Source: CADCVT01 sp036389485
GTDB lineage: Bacteria; Actinomycetota; Thermoleophilia; Solirubrobacterales; Solirubrobacteraceae
Length of the DNA: 64,000 nt
Assembly: GCA_036389485.1 (NCBI GenBank)
Contig: DASVPR010000060.1
Coordinates: 1 to 64,000 of the forward strand
Reading direction: 5' to 3'
Below the pieces are notes generated by a model. The model saw only the letters and a list, made by a program, of their open reading frames with translations. It ran no database searches and had not been told where the DNA came from. Both the position numbers and the translations under genes were made by a program. Positions 22,556 to 31,118 of the stretch are shown here, one piece after another. Position 1 is the stretch's first letter. Each line of letters begins with the position of its first letter.

Positions 22556-23962
22556 ATGACATTGCGCTCCACGCTCCTCGCGGCCTGTGCGGCGACGCTG
22601 GCCCTCGCCGGCACCGCATCGGCCGACTCGATCTCGTTCGTCCGCGGCGGCGACATCTGGGTCGCGTCGCCCGACGGCAGCCGCCAGGTGCAGATCACCC
22701 ACGGCGGCGGCTACAGCTACGCCTCGCAGGCCGACGACGGCACCTTCATCGGGCTCGCCGGCCGGCGCCTGCACCGCATCGACCGCCAGGGCAACGTCCT
22801 CGCGGACTTCGCGACGCCGGTCTCGGGCGACGTCCCCAACGAGACCAGCTCGTACTTCATGGGCCCGTTCGACCCGGAGATCTCGCCCGACGGGACGAAG
22901 GTCGTCTACACGTACTACTGGCAGTACATCTACCGCGATCCCGGCTGCTCGGGGCCGGACTGGCTCTGCACGGAGGAGCACCTCTACCAGGGCGTCGGCT
23001 ACTCGCGCGCCGACGCGATGACCGGCTGGGACGAGGCGCCGTTCGGCCGCCAGAGCGGCTGGGTCCACCCGTCGTGGCTGACGAACGACCGCGTCATGAC
23101 CTCCGCGCCCAGCGAGCCGCTCAACGTCGCGATCAAGTACGACGACGTCAGCCCGGACAACCAGGACATCCAGGACTGGTTCACCGACGAGGAGGTCGCC
23201 GACATGGAGGACGGCGAGGTCAACCGCCAGCGGTCGATGGTCGCGTTCCTCGACGCGGGCAAGGCCGACGAGGCGGGCAAGTCGCGCGCCAGCCGGATCA
23301 GCTTCTACCGGATGACCGGGGACGAGCCGGCGGTGCCGGAGCGGTGCTTCACCCTCGGCTACGCGGACGGCCGCTACGAGGGCCCGTCGTGGGCGCCGTC
23401 GGGTGACCGCGTCGCGGTGGTGGACCGCAGCAACGCCGACGAGAGCGGCCGGCTGATGGTCGTGAGCGTCCCCGACCTCGCGGGCGGCTGCCAGACCCCG
23501 GCGAGCTTCTGGACCAAGGACAACGTCGCGGTCACGATCGACGACGCGCGGCACCCCGACTGGGGCCCGGCCGACGTCCCGTCCGGTTCCGCCGCCGACG
23601 GCCCGAAGCCGGTCGACCAGCCCGGCAAGCCGACCCCCGGCCCGCAGACCCCGACGCCGAACAACCCGGTGGTCGGCCCGGTGCAGCCCCCGAAGGCCGG
23701 CCCGACCACCCGCCGGATGACCCTTCGCGGCCGCGCGCTGGCGCGTGCCCTCCGCGGCGGGCTCGTCGTCAGGTTCCGCGCCGCCGCGCCCGGCGTGGTC
23801 ACCGTCCGCGCGCTGCAGGGCCGCAAGGTCGTCGCGCAGGGCTCGGCCCGCGCGGCCCGCCCCGGCACTGTCGCGATCAGGCTGCGGTTCACCGCCCGCG
23901 CCAAGCGCGCCCTGCGCGCGAAGCGCTCGCTGAAGCTGACCGTCCGCCTGACGCTCGCCTAG
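22556..23962 (+). CDS. Secreted TolB/WD40-like beta-propeller protein
   Basis: A 468-residue exported protein with signal peptide MTLRSTLLAACAATLALAGT. Residues about 25-345 have propeller-blade motifs such as ISFVRGGDIWVASPDGS, DPEISPDGTKVVYTY, GPSWAPSGDRVAVVD and HPDWGPAD, typical of TolB-like repeats. An unusual Asp/Glu-rich insert lies near 200-225. A Pro-rich linker (about 350-380) leads to a basic C-terminal beta domain of about 85 residues. No enzymatic site is visible. It may bind surface polymers or proteins. Confidence 0.8.
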   Translation: MTLRSTLLAACAATLALAGTASADSISFVRGGDIWVASPDGSRQVQITHGGGYSYASQADDGTFIGLAGRRLHRIDRQGNVLADFATPVSGDVPNETSSYFMGPFDPEISPDGTKVVYTYYWQYIYRDPGCSGPDWLCTEEHLYQGVGYSRADAMTGWDEAPFGRQSGWVHPSWLTNDRVMTSAPSEPLNVAIKYDDVSPDNQDIQDWFTDEEVADMEDGEVNRQRSMVAFLDAGKADEAGKSRASRISFYRMTGDEPAVPERCFTLGYADGRYEGPSWAPSGDRVAVVDRSNADESGRLMVVSVPDLAGGCQTPASFWTKDNVAVTIDDARHPDWGPADVPSGSAADGPKPVDQPGKPTPGPQTPTPNNPVVGPVQPPKAGPTTRRMTLRGRALARALRGGLVVRFRAAAPGVVTVRALQGRKVVAQGSARAARPGTVAIRLRFTARAKRALRAKRSLKLTVRLTLA

Positions 23963-23984
23963 CCGTCTCCCCGACCGGAGGAGG

Positions 23985-24476
23985 TCAGCTCGCGAGCACC
24001 TGCGGGCTGGCCTCCTTCACCTTGTGGACCGTCCACTTCATCGTCCGGATCGTCTCGGGGTGGCACGCGGAGACGACGCCGAGCAGCTCGGTGTCGCTCA
24101 CGGCCTGCGCGCCCTGCCCGAGCGCCGTCCAGGCCAGCGACGCGCGCGCCGCGGCCAGGTGCAGCTCGCGCATGTCGCGCAGCAGCAGCACGCCGGACTC
24201 GGGCCGCCGGCCGGCCAGCTCCGAGCCCTTCTCGCGCAGCCGCGCGAGAAGCCCGCGCGACTCCTGCTCCTCGACGGCGTCGGCGTCGAGATCGACGTCG
24301 TAGCGCGCCGCCTGCTCGGCCAGCCGCTTGACGTGCCGGTCGCACCACGTGCTGAGCGTCCGCGTCAGGTGGAAGACGTCGTGGTCGGCCTTGTGCCGCT
24401 CCCCGACCCGCAGCAGCTCAGCCGCGAGCTCGGTCTCGGCGTCGTGCGCCTCGCGCAGGGCGATGCCGACCTTCAC
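23985..24476 (-). CDS. Small His-rich helical protein coupled to the molybdopterin oxidoreductase
   Basis: A 163-residue soluble all-helical protein. Residues 1-70 carry several Glu and His residues with helical spacing (REAHDAETELAAELL, then GERHKADHDVFHL and WCDRHVKRLAEQ). I do not know the family; a ferritin-like or hemerythrin-like metal bundle is a guess. The start GTG at 24476 overlaps the stop of the molybdoenzyme gene (GTGA), so translation is probably coupled. A role as an assembly or electron-transfer partner is likely from context. Confidence 0.72.
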   Translation of the reverse strand: MKVGIALREAHDAETELAAELLRVGERHKADHDVFHLTRTLSTWCDRHVKRLAEQAARYDVDLDADAVEEQESRGLLARLREKGSELAGRRPESGVLLLRDMRELHLAAARASLAWTALGQGAQAVSDTELLGVVSACHPETIRTMKWTVHKVKEASPQVLAS

Positions 24477-26761
24477 GAGACCTTCTCCACCCGGCACGCG
24501 GCCGTCTTGAAGATCGGCTGCTTCGAGGCGGCGTCCCACTGCGTGATCGTGAGCTCGTTCGCGGCCCGGTCGTGGTCGCCGCCGTCCCGATCCCAGTAGC
24601 CGTAGTGGAACGGCACGAAGACGACGCCCTCCCGGGCGCCGGTGATCCGCGCCGGCCCGCGCACCCGGCCGCGGGGCGCGATCACGTCGACGACGTCGCC
24701 CTCGGCGATCCCGAGCTGCGCCGCGTCGGCCTCCGACAGCTCGACCCACACGTCGGGCGCGGCCGCCTGCAGCTGCGGCGCGCGCGCCGTCTTGGTGCGC
24801 GTGTGGAAGTGGTAGACGGTGCGCCCGGTGTTCAGTCGCAGCGGGTGCGCCTCGTCGGGCGGCTCGGCCGGCGGCAGGTACTCGGCGCCCTTCAGCATCG
24901 CTTTGCCCTCCGGGTTCAGGGCGCGGTACTCGTCGGGCTCGACGGGCGTCCCGGTGACCATGTCCTTGCCGTAGGACTCACACTCGTCCGGCGTCGCCCA
25001 GAACTTGAGGTCGGTGTAGAGGCGCTCGCCGCCCCACTGGCGCTCGTCCCCCGCGCGCAACGCGTCGTAGGAGAACGAGGTGTAGTCGCACGGGCGGCCC
25101 GCGCTGCACGCCTGCCACGCCGCGTAGGCGGAGGCCGCGTCGTGCCACTTGACCAGCGGCGCGCCGTCCTTGTCGCGGAAGTCCATCCGCCGCGCGTAGT
25201 CGAGGAAGATGTCGAGGTCGGGCCGCGCCTCGCCCGGCGGGTCGACCGCCTTGTCGCTGTGGTGCACGGTGCGGTCGGCGTTCGTGAACGTGCCCTCCTT
25301 CTCGCCCCACGTCGCCGCCGGCAGCACGAGGTCGGCGAGCTCCGCGGTCTCGGTGAGGAAGAGGTCCTGCACGACGACGAAGAGGTCCTCGCGCGCGAGG
25401 ATCGAGCGGATGCGATCCAGCTCGGGCAGCGAGACCGCCGGGTTCGTCCCCGAGATCCACAAAAAGCGGATCGAGCCCTCCTCGGCGTAGCGGAAGATCT
25501 GCATCGCGTGCGTCGGCGGGCCGTAGTGCGGGATCGACGACGGCTCGACGTTCCAGACCTCCGCGAGCTCGGTGACGTGGTCGTCGTTCTGCCAGTTGCG
25601 GAAGCCCGGCAGGTCGCCGTTCGCGCCGCACTCGCGGGTGTTCTGCGCGGTCGGCTGGCCGTTCATCTGCAGGATGCCCGCGCCCGGCCGGCCGAGGGCG
25701 CCGCGCAGCAGGTTGACGTTGTTGACCTGCACCGCCGCCGCCGTGGCCTGGTGCGACTGGTAGACGCCCTGCAGGCAGGTGGAGAGGATTCGGTCGTGCG
25801 TCCCGAGGATGCGCGCCGCGAGCCGGATGTCGTCCGCCTCCACGCCGCAGATCTCCGCCGCCCACTCCGGGGTGCACGGCTCGACCTGCTCGGCCAGGTC
25901 GTCGAAGCCGATCGTGTGCGCGTCGACGAACGCGTGGTCCACGTGGCCGGCGGCGATCAGCTCGTGGAGGATCGCGTTGAGCAGCGCGAGGTTGGTGCCG
26001 TTGCGGACGGCGAGGTGCACGTCGGCGCGCTTCGCGGGCTCGGTCGCGCGCGGATCGACGACGATCAGCTTCGGCCGGTCGGGCCCCTCGAGCCGGTCCA
26101 GCATGCGCGCCCACAGCACCACCTGCGTCTCGGCGACGTTGTGCCCGACGAGGAAGAGGACGTCGCAGTGGTCGACGTCGGAGTACGAGCCCGGCTGGCC
26201 GTCGCAGGCGTACGTCTCCTTCAGCGCCTCCGCGGCGGTCGCCGTGCACAGCCGCGTGTTGCCGTCGATGTGGTTCGTACGCAGGCCGGCCCGGCCGACC
26301 ACCGCGAGCGTGTAGTACTCCTCGAGGAACAGCTGGCCCGTCGTGTAGATGCCGAACGCGCTCGGGCCCTGCTCGTCGAGGAGCTCGCGCGAGCGCGCGA
26401 CCATCGCCTCCATCGCCGTGTCCCAGTCGGTCTCCACGAGCTCGCCGCCGCGGCGGATGAGCGGGCGCGTGAGCCGGTCGGGCGAGTTGTTGGCCTGCCA
26501 GCCGTAGAGGTCCTTCGGGCCGAGGCGTCCGTGGTTCACGCGGCTCTGCGCCCGACCCCGCACGCCGACGATCCGCCCGTCCTTGACCGCGATGTCCATG
26601 GCGTCGCCGTTGGAATGCAGGATCGACGCCGTCGGCACCCACGCCTCGACGTCCTCCTCGGTCACGCCCTCCTCGAGGAAGCCGTCGACCCGCTCCGGCC
26701 ACTCCGCGCCGCGCGCGAACGGCGTCCGCGGACCCCACGGGTCGGCGATGCGATCGGGCAT
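24473..26761 (-). CDS. Molybdopterin-dependent oxidoreductase lacking the N-terminal Fe-S cysteines
   Basis: A 762-residue bis-MGD-type enzyme of the nitrate reductase / formate dehydrogenase superfamily. Conserved segments include VKDGRIVGVRGRA, NHGRLGPKDLYGWQANN, TTGQLFLEEYYTLA, HIDGNTRLCTATA and NVAETQVVLWAR. The LPAATWGEKEGTFTNADR segment and the C-terminal molydop-binding barrel (from about 660) are also present. The expected CxxCxxGC-type [4Fe-4S] motif is replaced by ASILHSNGDAMDIAV (about 44-58), so no N-terminal cluster can form. C182 in TRLCTAT is near where a Mo ligand may lie. The substrate is unknown. Confidence 0.85.
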   Translation of the reverse strand: MPDRIADPWGPRTPFARGAEWPERVDGFLEEGVTEEDVEAWVPTASILHSNGDAMDIAVKDGRIVGVRGRAQSRVNHGRLGPKDLYGWQANNSPDRLTRPLIRRGGELVETDWDTAMEAMVARSRELLDEQGPSAFGIYTTGQLFLEEYYTLAVVGRAGLRTNHIDGNTRLCTATAAEALKETYACDGQPGSYSDVDHCDVLFLVGHNVAETQVVLWARMLDRLEGPDRPKLIVVDPRATEPAKRADVHLAVRNGTNLALLNAILHELIAAGHVDHAFVDAHTIGFDDLAEQVEPCTPEWAAEICGVEADDIRLAARILGTHDRILSTCLQGVYQSHQATAAAVQVNNVNLLRGALGRPGAGILQMNGQPTAQNTRECGANGDLPGFRNWQNDDHVTELAEVWNVEPSSIPHYGPPTHAMQIFRYAEEGSIRFLWISGTNPAVSLPELDRIRSILAREDLFVVVQDLFLTETAELADLVLPAATWGEKEGTFTNADRTVHHSDKAVDPPGEARPDLDIFLDYARRMDFRDKDGAPLVKWHDAASAYAAWQACSAGRPCDYTSFSYDALRAGDERQWGGERLYTDLKFWATPDECESYGKDMVTGTPVEPDEYRALNPEGKAMLKGAEYLPPAEPPDEAHPLRLNTGRTVYHFHTRTKTARAPQLQAAAPDVWVELSEADAAQLGIAEGDVVDVIAPRGRVRGPARITGAREGVVFVPFHYGYWDRDGGDHDRAANELTITQWDAASKQPIFKTAACRVEKVS

Positions 26762-26859
26762 GCCCGTTGCCTACCCGCGAGGGGCCGCGACCCCGATGTC
26801 AGCGAGATGACGATCAGGCGACCCTCGCCGCCGGGGCGGCGCTGGGGCAGGGTTGCGCG

Positions 26860-27508
26860 ATGAGCACGACTCCCACCCCCGCCGCCGACCCCGTCCAGCA
26901 GCTCAAGGCCGCGCACCGCGCGACCTCGGCCAGCGGCGACTACGCCTCGGTCGCCGAGCACATCGCCGACGGCCCGCCGGCGAAGGTCGTCGAGGCGAGG
27001 CGCTGCCGTTCGCGGACGGCTCGTTCGACCGCGTCACCTCCGTGTTCGGGATCCAGTTCGCGCCGCGCCACCAGGTGACGGCCGACGAGCTCGTGCGCGT
27101 CTGCGCGCCCGGCGGCGTCATCGCGCTCGCCAACTGGACGCCCGGCGGCCTCATCGGCCGGCTGCTGAAGATCGTCGGCGCGCACATGCCGGCGCCGCCC
27201 GCGTTCGCGTCGCCGCCGCCGCTGTGGGGCGACGAGGCCCACGTCCGCTCGCTCTTCCCCGACGCCGACGTGCGCTACGAGACCGCCGAGAACCCGTGGC
27301 GCTTCGACTCGGTCGAGGACTTCATGACGTTCTTCGAGGAGCGCTACGGCCCGATGCTGAAGGTGCGGGAGCGCCTGCAGGCCGCCGGCGGTGGGAGGCC
27401 TGCCGCGCGGAGCTGCGCGCCCTCTACGACTCGGCGAACCGGGCGACCGACGGCACGTTCGACGCCCTCGCCGAGTACGCCGTCATCACCGTGACGCCGC
27501 GCGGCTGA
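26860..27508 (+). pseudogene. Decayed class I SAM methyltransferase with internal deletion and frameshifts
   Basis: The gene starts MSTTPTPAADPVQQLKAAHR and reads normally to IADGPPAKVVE (about 26995). It then jumps, in another frame, to EALPFADGSFDRVTSVFGIQ. The roughly 55-70 residues that should hold the SAM-binding glycine motif are missing. A second shift near 27390 moves the frame so that WEACRAELRALYDSANRA continues to the end at 27508. The intact relatives are UbiE/Methyltransf_11-type proteins. The deletion cannot be a simple sequencing error, so the gene is almost certainly non-functional. Confidence 0.85.
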
Positions 27509-27553
27509 GCCGACTGGCGCGACGGCCGTGGCGCGGTGGGTTAGTGTCGCTCG

Positions 27554-29098
27554 ATGCGATTCCACCCCGCCGCGCTGGCCGCGGCCGCCGCGCTGATCCT
27601 GGCGAGTCCCGCCTCCGCCGCGACGCCGACCAACACCAAGCCGCTGCAGGACGCCGTGAAGGTCGGCAACGACACCTCCGGCATCCGCGCGCACCTCAAG
27701 AAGCTCCAGCAGATCGCGAACGCGAACGACGGCAACCGCGCAACCGGCACGTCGGGTCACGAGGCCTCGGCCGACTACGTGATCGCCAAGCTGAAGGCGA
27801 CCGGTTTCTACAACGTCTCCAGCCAGCCGTTCGTGGCCCAGGTCTGGACGCAGCTGGCGCCGCCGTCGCTGTCCGCCACGCCCGCCCCGCCGTCGCCCTG
27901 GACGTCGGAGGTCGACTACGCGCTCATGAGCGAGTCCGGCTCCGGCACGCTGTCCGGCGCGCCGATCGCGGTGATCGACTTCGTCGAGCCGACGCAGCAG
28001 GCGAGCACGTCGAACGCCGGCTGCGAGGACTCGGACTTCCCCGCCTCGCTGACCGGCAGGGTCGCGGTCATCCAGCGCGGCACGTGCGACTTCGGCCTGA
28101 AGGCCCGCAAGGCGCAGGATCGCGGCGCGCCGGCCGTGATCATCTTCAACGAGGGCACGCTCGGCGACCCGGACCGCAACGGGCTGATCAACGGCACCGT
28201 CGAGGGCTACGGCGTCACGATCCCGGTGCTCGAGGCGACGTACGCTGCTGGCCGGCACCTCGTCGACCACCCGAGCGCAACGGTGAGCCTGTCGGCCTCG
28301 ACGCGCACCGACCGGATGCCGACGCGCAACGTGATCGCGCAGACGAAGTCGGGCCGCACCGACAGGACCGTCGTGGTCGGCGCCCACATGGACTCCGTTC
28401 CGGAGGGCCCGGGCATCAACGACGACGGCTCGGGCATCGGCACCGACCTCGAGGTCGCGCTGCAGATGGCGAAGCTCGCGGTCAAGCCCGTCAACGCGGT
28501 CCGGTTCATCTGGTTCTCCGGTGAGGAGCAGGGCCTGCTCGGCTCCGACTACTACGTCAGCCAGCTCACCAAGAGCCAGCGCAACTCGATCTCCGCGATG
28601 CTCGACTTCGACATGCTCGCGTCGCCGAACTACGCGGAGCTGATCTACGACGGCGACGGCTCCGAGTTCCCGTTCCCCGGGCCGAACGGCTCGGGCACGA
28701 TCGAGAAGGTCTTCCAGAGCTTCTTCGACAAGCGCGGCGAGTACACGGAGCGCATCCCGTTCGACGGTCGCTCCGACTACGACGCGTTCACGACCGCGGG
28801 CATCCCGGCCGGCGGCATCTTCACCGGCGCGGAGGAGCACAAGACGCCGGACGAGGTGCCGTTCTGGGGCGGCACGGTGAGCGAGACGCTCGCGGGCCAG
28901 TACGACCCGTGCTACCACCTCGCGTGCGACAGCTACCCGTCGAACATCAACAACAAGGTGCTCGACATCATGTCCGACGCGGTCGCGCACGCGGTGCTGA
29001 CGTTCTCGCAGACGACCTCCGCGGTGCGCGGCACGGACAAGGCGTCGTCGTCGGCGACGAAGCCGTACGACTGGAAGGGAGATCACCTGCGCCGCTAG
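27554..29098 (+). CDS. Secreted M28-family zinc aminopeptidase with PA domain
   Basis: A 514-residue exported metallopeptidase. The signal peptide is MRFHPAALAAAAALILASPA. A protease-associated (PA) domain (about 135-250) includes GRVAVIQRGTCDFGLKARKA. The M28 catalytic domain has the zinc ligands in VVVGAHMDSVPEGPGINDDGSG (split here at about 275-295: His in AHMD, Asp in NDDGSG). It continues with WFSGEEQGLLGS (Glu pair, about 318-329), DFDMLASPN (Asp) and CYHLACD (His near 456). All expected ligands are present. It should release N-terminal amino acids from peptides outside the cell. Confidence 0.93.
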   Translation: MRFHPAALAAAAALILASPASAATPTNTKPLQDAVKVGNDTSGIRAHLKKLQQIANANDGNRATGTSGHEASADYVIAKLKATGFYNVSSQPFVAQVWTQLAPPSLSATPAPPSPWTSEVDYALMSESGSGTLSGAPIAVIDFVEPTQQASTSNAGCEDSDFPASLTGRVAVIQRGTCDFGLKARKAQDRGAPAVIIFNEGTLGDPDRNGLINGTVEGYGVTIPVLEATYAAGRHLVDHPSATVSLSASTRTDRMPTRNVIAQTKSGRTDRTVVVGAHMDSVPEGPGINDDGSGIGTDLEVALQMAKLAVKPVNAVRFIWFSGEEQGLLGSDYYVSQLTKSQRNSISAMLDFDMLASPNYAELIYDGDGSEFPFPGPNGSGTIEKVFQSFFDKRGEYTERIPFDGRSDYDAFTTAGIPAGGIFTGAEEHKTPDEVPFWGGTVSETLAGQYDPCYHLACDSYPSNINNKVLDIMSDAVAHAVLTFSQTTSAVRGTDKASSSATKPYDWKGDHLRR

Positions 29099-29271
29099 GG
29101 CGGCGGGATCTTGTCCAGGACGTCCTCCACCGTCCCGGTCGCGAAGCACGTGATCGGGACGAGGCGGAACGGCGCGTCGGTGCAGTCGTAGATCGGCTCT
29201 TGGGCGCCGGCCGTCGACGGCAGCGCGAGGACGGCCGCGGTGGCGGCGACGAGCAGGAGGCGAGCGGTCAT
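29095..29271 (-). CDS. Short secreted peptide, function unknown
   Basis: A 58-residue exported product with a clear signal peptide (MTARLLLVAATAAVLALPST, cleavage near AGA). The mature part is only about 35 residues, with two Cys in IYDCTDAPFRLVPITCF that could form a disulfide. Its stop overlaps the M28 peptidase stop by 4 bases in convergent orientation. I do not recognise it, though similar short proteins with this Cys pattern occur in secreted proteomes of related bacteria. Confidence 0.6.
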   Translation of the reverse strand: MTARLLLVAATAAVLALPSTAGAQEPIYDCTDAPFRLVPITCFATGTVEDVLDKIPPP

Positions 29272-29331
29272 GTGGGCTGCAACGGGTCGCCGCGCGGGAA
29301 CTTGCGCGCGCGATGTGCGATGACTCCGGCC

Positions 29332-30165
29332 ATGGACTTCGAGACGCTGCAGTACGAGGTCGCCGACGGCGTCCTGACCCTCACGCTCAACCGGCCCGAC
29401 CGGATGAACGCGTTCACCGAGACGATGCGGGCCGAGCTGATCGCGGCGTTCGACGCGTCGGACGCCGACGACGACGTGCGCGCCGTGATCGTCACCGGTG
29501 CAGGACGGGCGTTCTGCGCGGGCGCCGACCTCGGCGGCGGCGGTGCGACGTTCGACTGGCGCGACCGCGAGCGCGAGACCCTCGAGGATGGGACGCCGCG
29601 CGACGGCGGCGGCCAGGTGACGCTGCGGATCTTCGAGTCGCTCAAGCCCGTGATCGCGGCGATCAACGGGCCGGCGGTCGGCGTGGGGATCACGATGACG
29701 CTGCCGATGGACGTCCGCCTCGCGGTCACCGGCGCGAAGATCGGCTTCGTGTTCGCGCGGCGCGGCATCGTGCCGGAGGCGTGCTCGAGCTGGTTCCTGC
29801 CGCGGATCGTCGGGATCGGCCAGGCGCTCGAGTGGGTCGAGACGGGCCGTGTCTTCACGGCGGAGGAGGCGCACGCGGGCGGGCTCGTCCGCAGCGTCCA
29901 CGCGCCCGACGAGCTGCTGCCCGCCGCGCACGCGCTCGCCCGCGAGATCGCCGACAACGCCGCGCCGGTCTCGGTCGCGCTCGCCCGCCGGCTGCTGTGG
30001 ACGATGCTCGGCGCGGACCACCCGATGGCCGCCCACCGCGCCGACTCCCGCGCGATGTTCGCCCGCGGCCAGTCCGCCGACGCGCGCGAGGGCGTGACCG
30101 CGTTCCTCGAGAAGCGCCCGGCGCAGTTCCCCGACCGGGTGAGCGACGGGCTGCCCGCCATCTGA
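29332..30165 (+). CDS. Enoyl-CoA hydratase/isomerase family protein
   Basis: A 277-residue crotonase-fold enzyme. It begins MDFETLQYEVADGVLTLTLN and has the oxyanion-hole segments AGRAFCAGADLGGGG (about 57-71) and AAINGPAVGVGITMTL (about 105-120). The family-typical GFVFARRGIVPEACSSWFLP follows at about 138. The Glu in VPEA is where crotonases keep a catalytic glutamate. It probably hydrates or isomerises an enoyl-CoA in lipid or aromatic degradation. An in-frame ATG at 29320 would add four residues. No other beta-oxidation genes are adjacent. Confidence 0.88.
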   Translation: MDFETLQYEVADGVLTLTLNRPDRMNAFTETMRAELIAAFDASDADDDVRAVIVTGAGRAFCAGADLGGGGATFDWRDRERETLEDGTPRDGGGQVTLRIFESLKPVIAAINGPAVGVGITMTLPMDVRLAVTGAKIGFVFARRGIVPEACSSWFLPRIVGIGQALEWVETGRVFTAEEAHAGGLVRSVHAPDELLPAAHALAREIADNAAPVSVALARRLLWTMLGADHPMAAHRADSRAMFARGQSADAREGVTAFLEKRPAQFPDRVSDGLPAI

Positions 30166-30227
30166 CCCGCTCGCGGGTGTGCGCCATCGCACGCCTGCCG
30201 CCGTCCGCGCGCGGGAACAACCGCAGA

Positions 30228-31118
30228 GTGGTCGAGGCGAGCCCGACGCTCGGCGACGGAACGGCCATCCGCCTGCGGGTCGGACCGCTCGGCGAGTGCC
30301 GCCCCGGCGGCACGCGGGGGGCGCACACGCACGAGTTCTTCGCGATCGTCTACTTCGACCGCGACGCCGCCGGCTGGCACCAGGTCGCCGGCGTCCGCGA
30401 GCCGCCGCAGGCGGGCGAGGTCGTCGCGCTCCCGCCGGGCGCGGTCCACGACTTCGGCGGCGGCGCGGAGCGCGCCGGCGTGGCTGTCCGCTTCATGCGC
30501 GACGCCGTGAGCCCCGGGCCGTTCCCCTCGCTGCCGCTGGCAGGCGACACTCGCTGGGGCCCGCTGACCCGGCCGCAGGGCGCTCCCGCGCTGCGCCTCG
30601 TCGTCCCGCCGCGCGAGCGGCCGCGGCTCAGGCGTCTCGTCGACGACCTCGCGCGCGAGCTGCACGACCGGCCGATCGGCTTCACGATCGCGGCGCGCGC
30701 CCAGCTCAGCCTCCTGCTCGTCCTGCTCAGCCGCGTCGCGCGCGCCGGCTGCGAGACGGGCCCCGCCCCGCCGGATCCCGTCGTGACCGACGTGCTCGAC
30801 CTCATCGAGGCGCGGTTCCGCGAGCCGCTGTCGCTGGCCGGGATCGCCGCCGACCTCTCGCGCTCACCCCGGCATCTGACGCGGACCCTCCGCGAGCTCA
30901 CCGGCAAGACCGTGATGGAGCTGATCGACGACCGCCGGATGGACGAGGCGCGACGGCTCCTCGTCGAGACCGACGAGAAGGTCGACGTGATCGGCTACGC
31001 CGTGGGCTACGGCGACGGCAGCTACTTCGCCCGCCGCTTCCGCCGTGCCCACGGCGTGTCGCCGAGTCAGTGGCGCGCTACCAACGGCTCCACACGGGCC
31101 CGTTCGGCCCGTAGATGA
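30228..31118 (+). CDS. AraC-family transcriptional regulator with cupin sensor
   Basis: A 296-residue regulator. The N-terminal cupin-like sensor (about 1-100) has the THEFFAIVYFDRD and GEVVALPPGAVHDFGGG strands. The C-terminal AraC DNA-binding domain (about 195-285) has two HTH units: LSLAGIAADLSRSPRHLTRT and VDVIGYAVGYGDGSYFARRF. The family signature ends at HGVSPSQWR. GTG at 30228 is taken as the start. It lies 62 bases after the enoyl-CoA hydratase gene on the same strand, which may be a target. The 3' end overlaps the convergent B-lectin gene by 41 bases. Confidence 0.87.
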   Translation: MVEASPTLGDGTAIRLRVGPLGECRPGGTRGAHTHEFFAIVYFDRDAAGWHQVAGVREPPQAGEVVALPPGAVHDFGGGAERAGVAVRFMRDAVSPGPFPSLPLAGDTRWGPLTRPQGAPALRLVVPPRERPRLRRLVDDLARELHDRPIGFTIAARAQLSLLLVLLSRVARAGCETGPAPPDPVVTDVLDLIEARFREPLSLAGIAADLSRSPRHLTRTLRELTGKTVMELIDDRRMDEARRLLVETDEKVDVIGYAVGYGDGSYFARRFRRAHGVSPSQWRATNGSTRARSARR

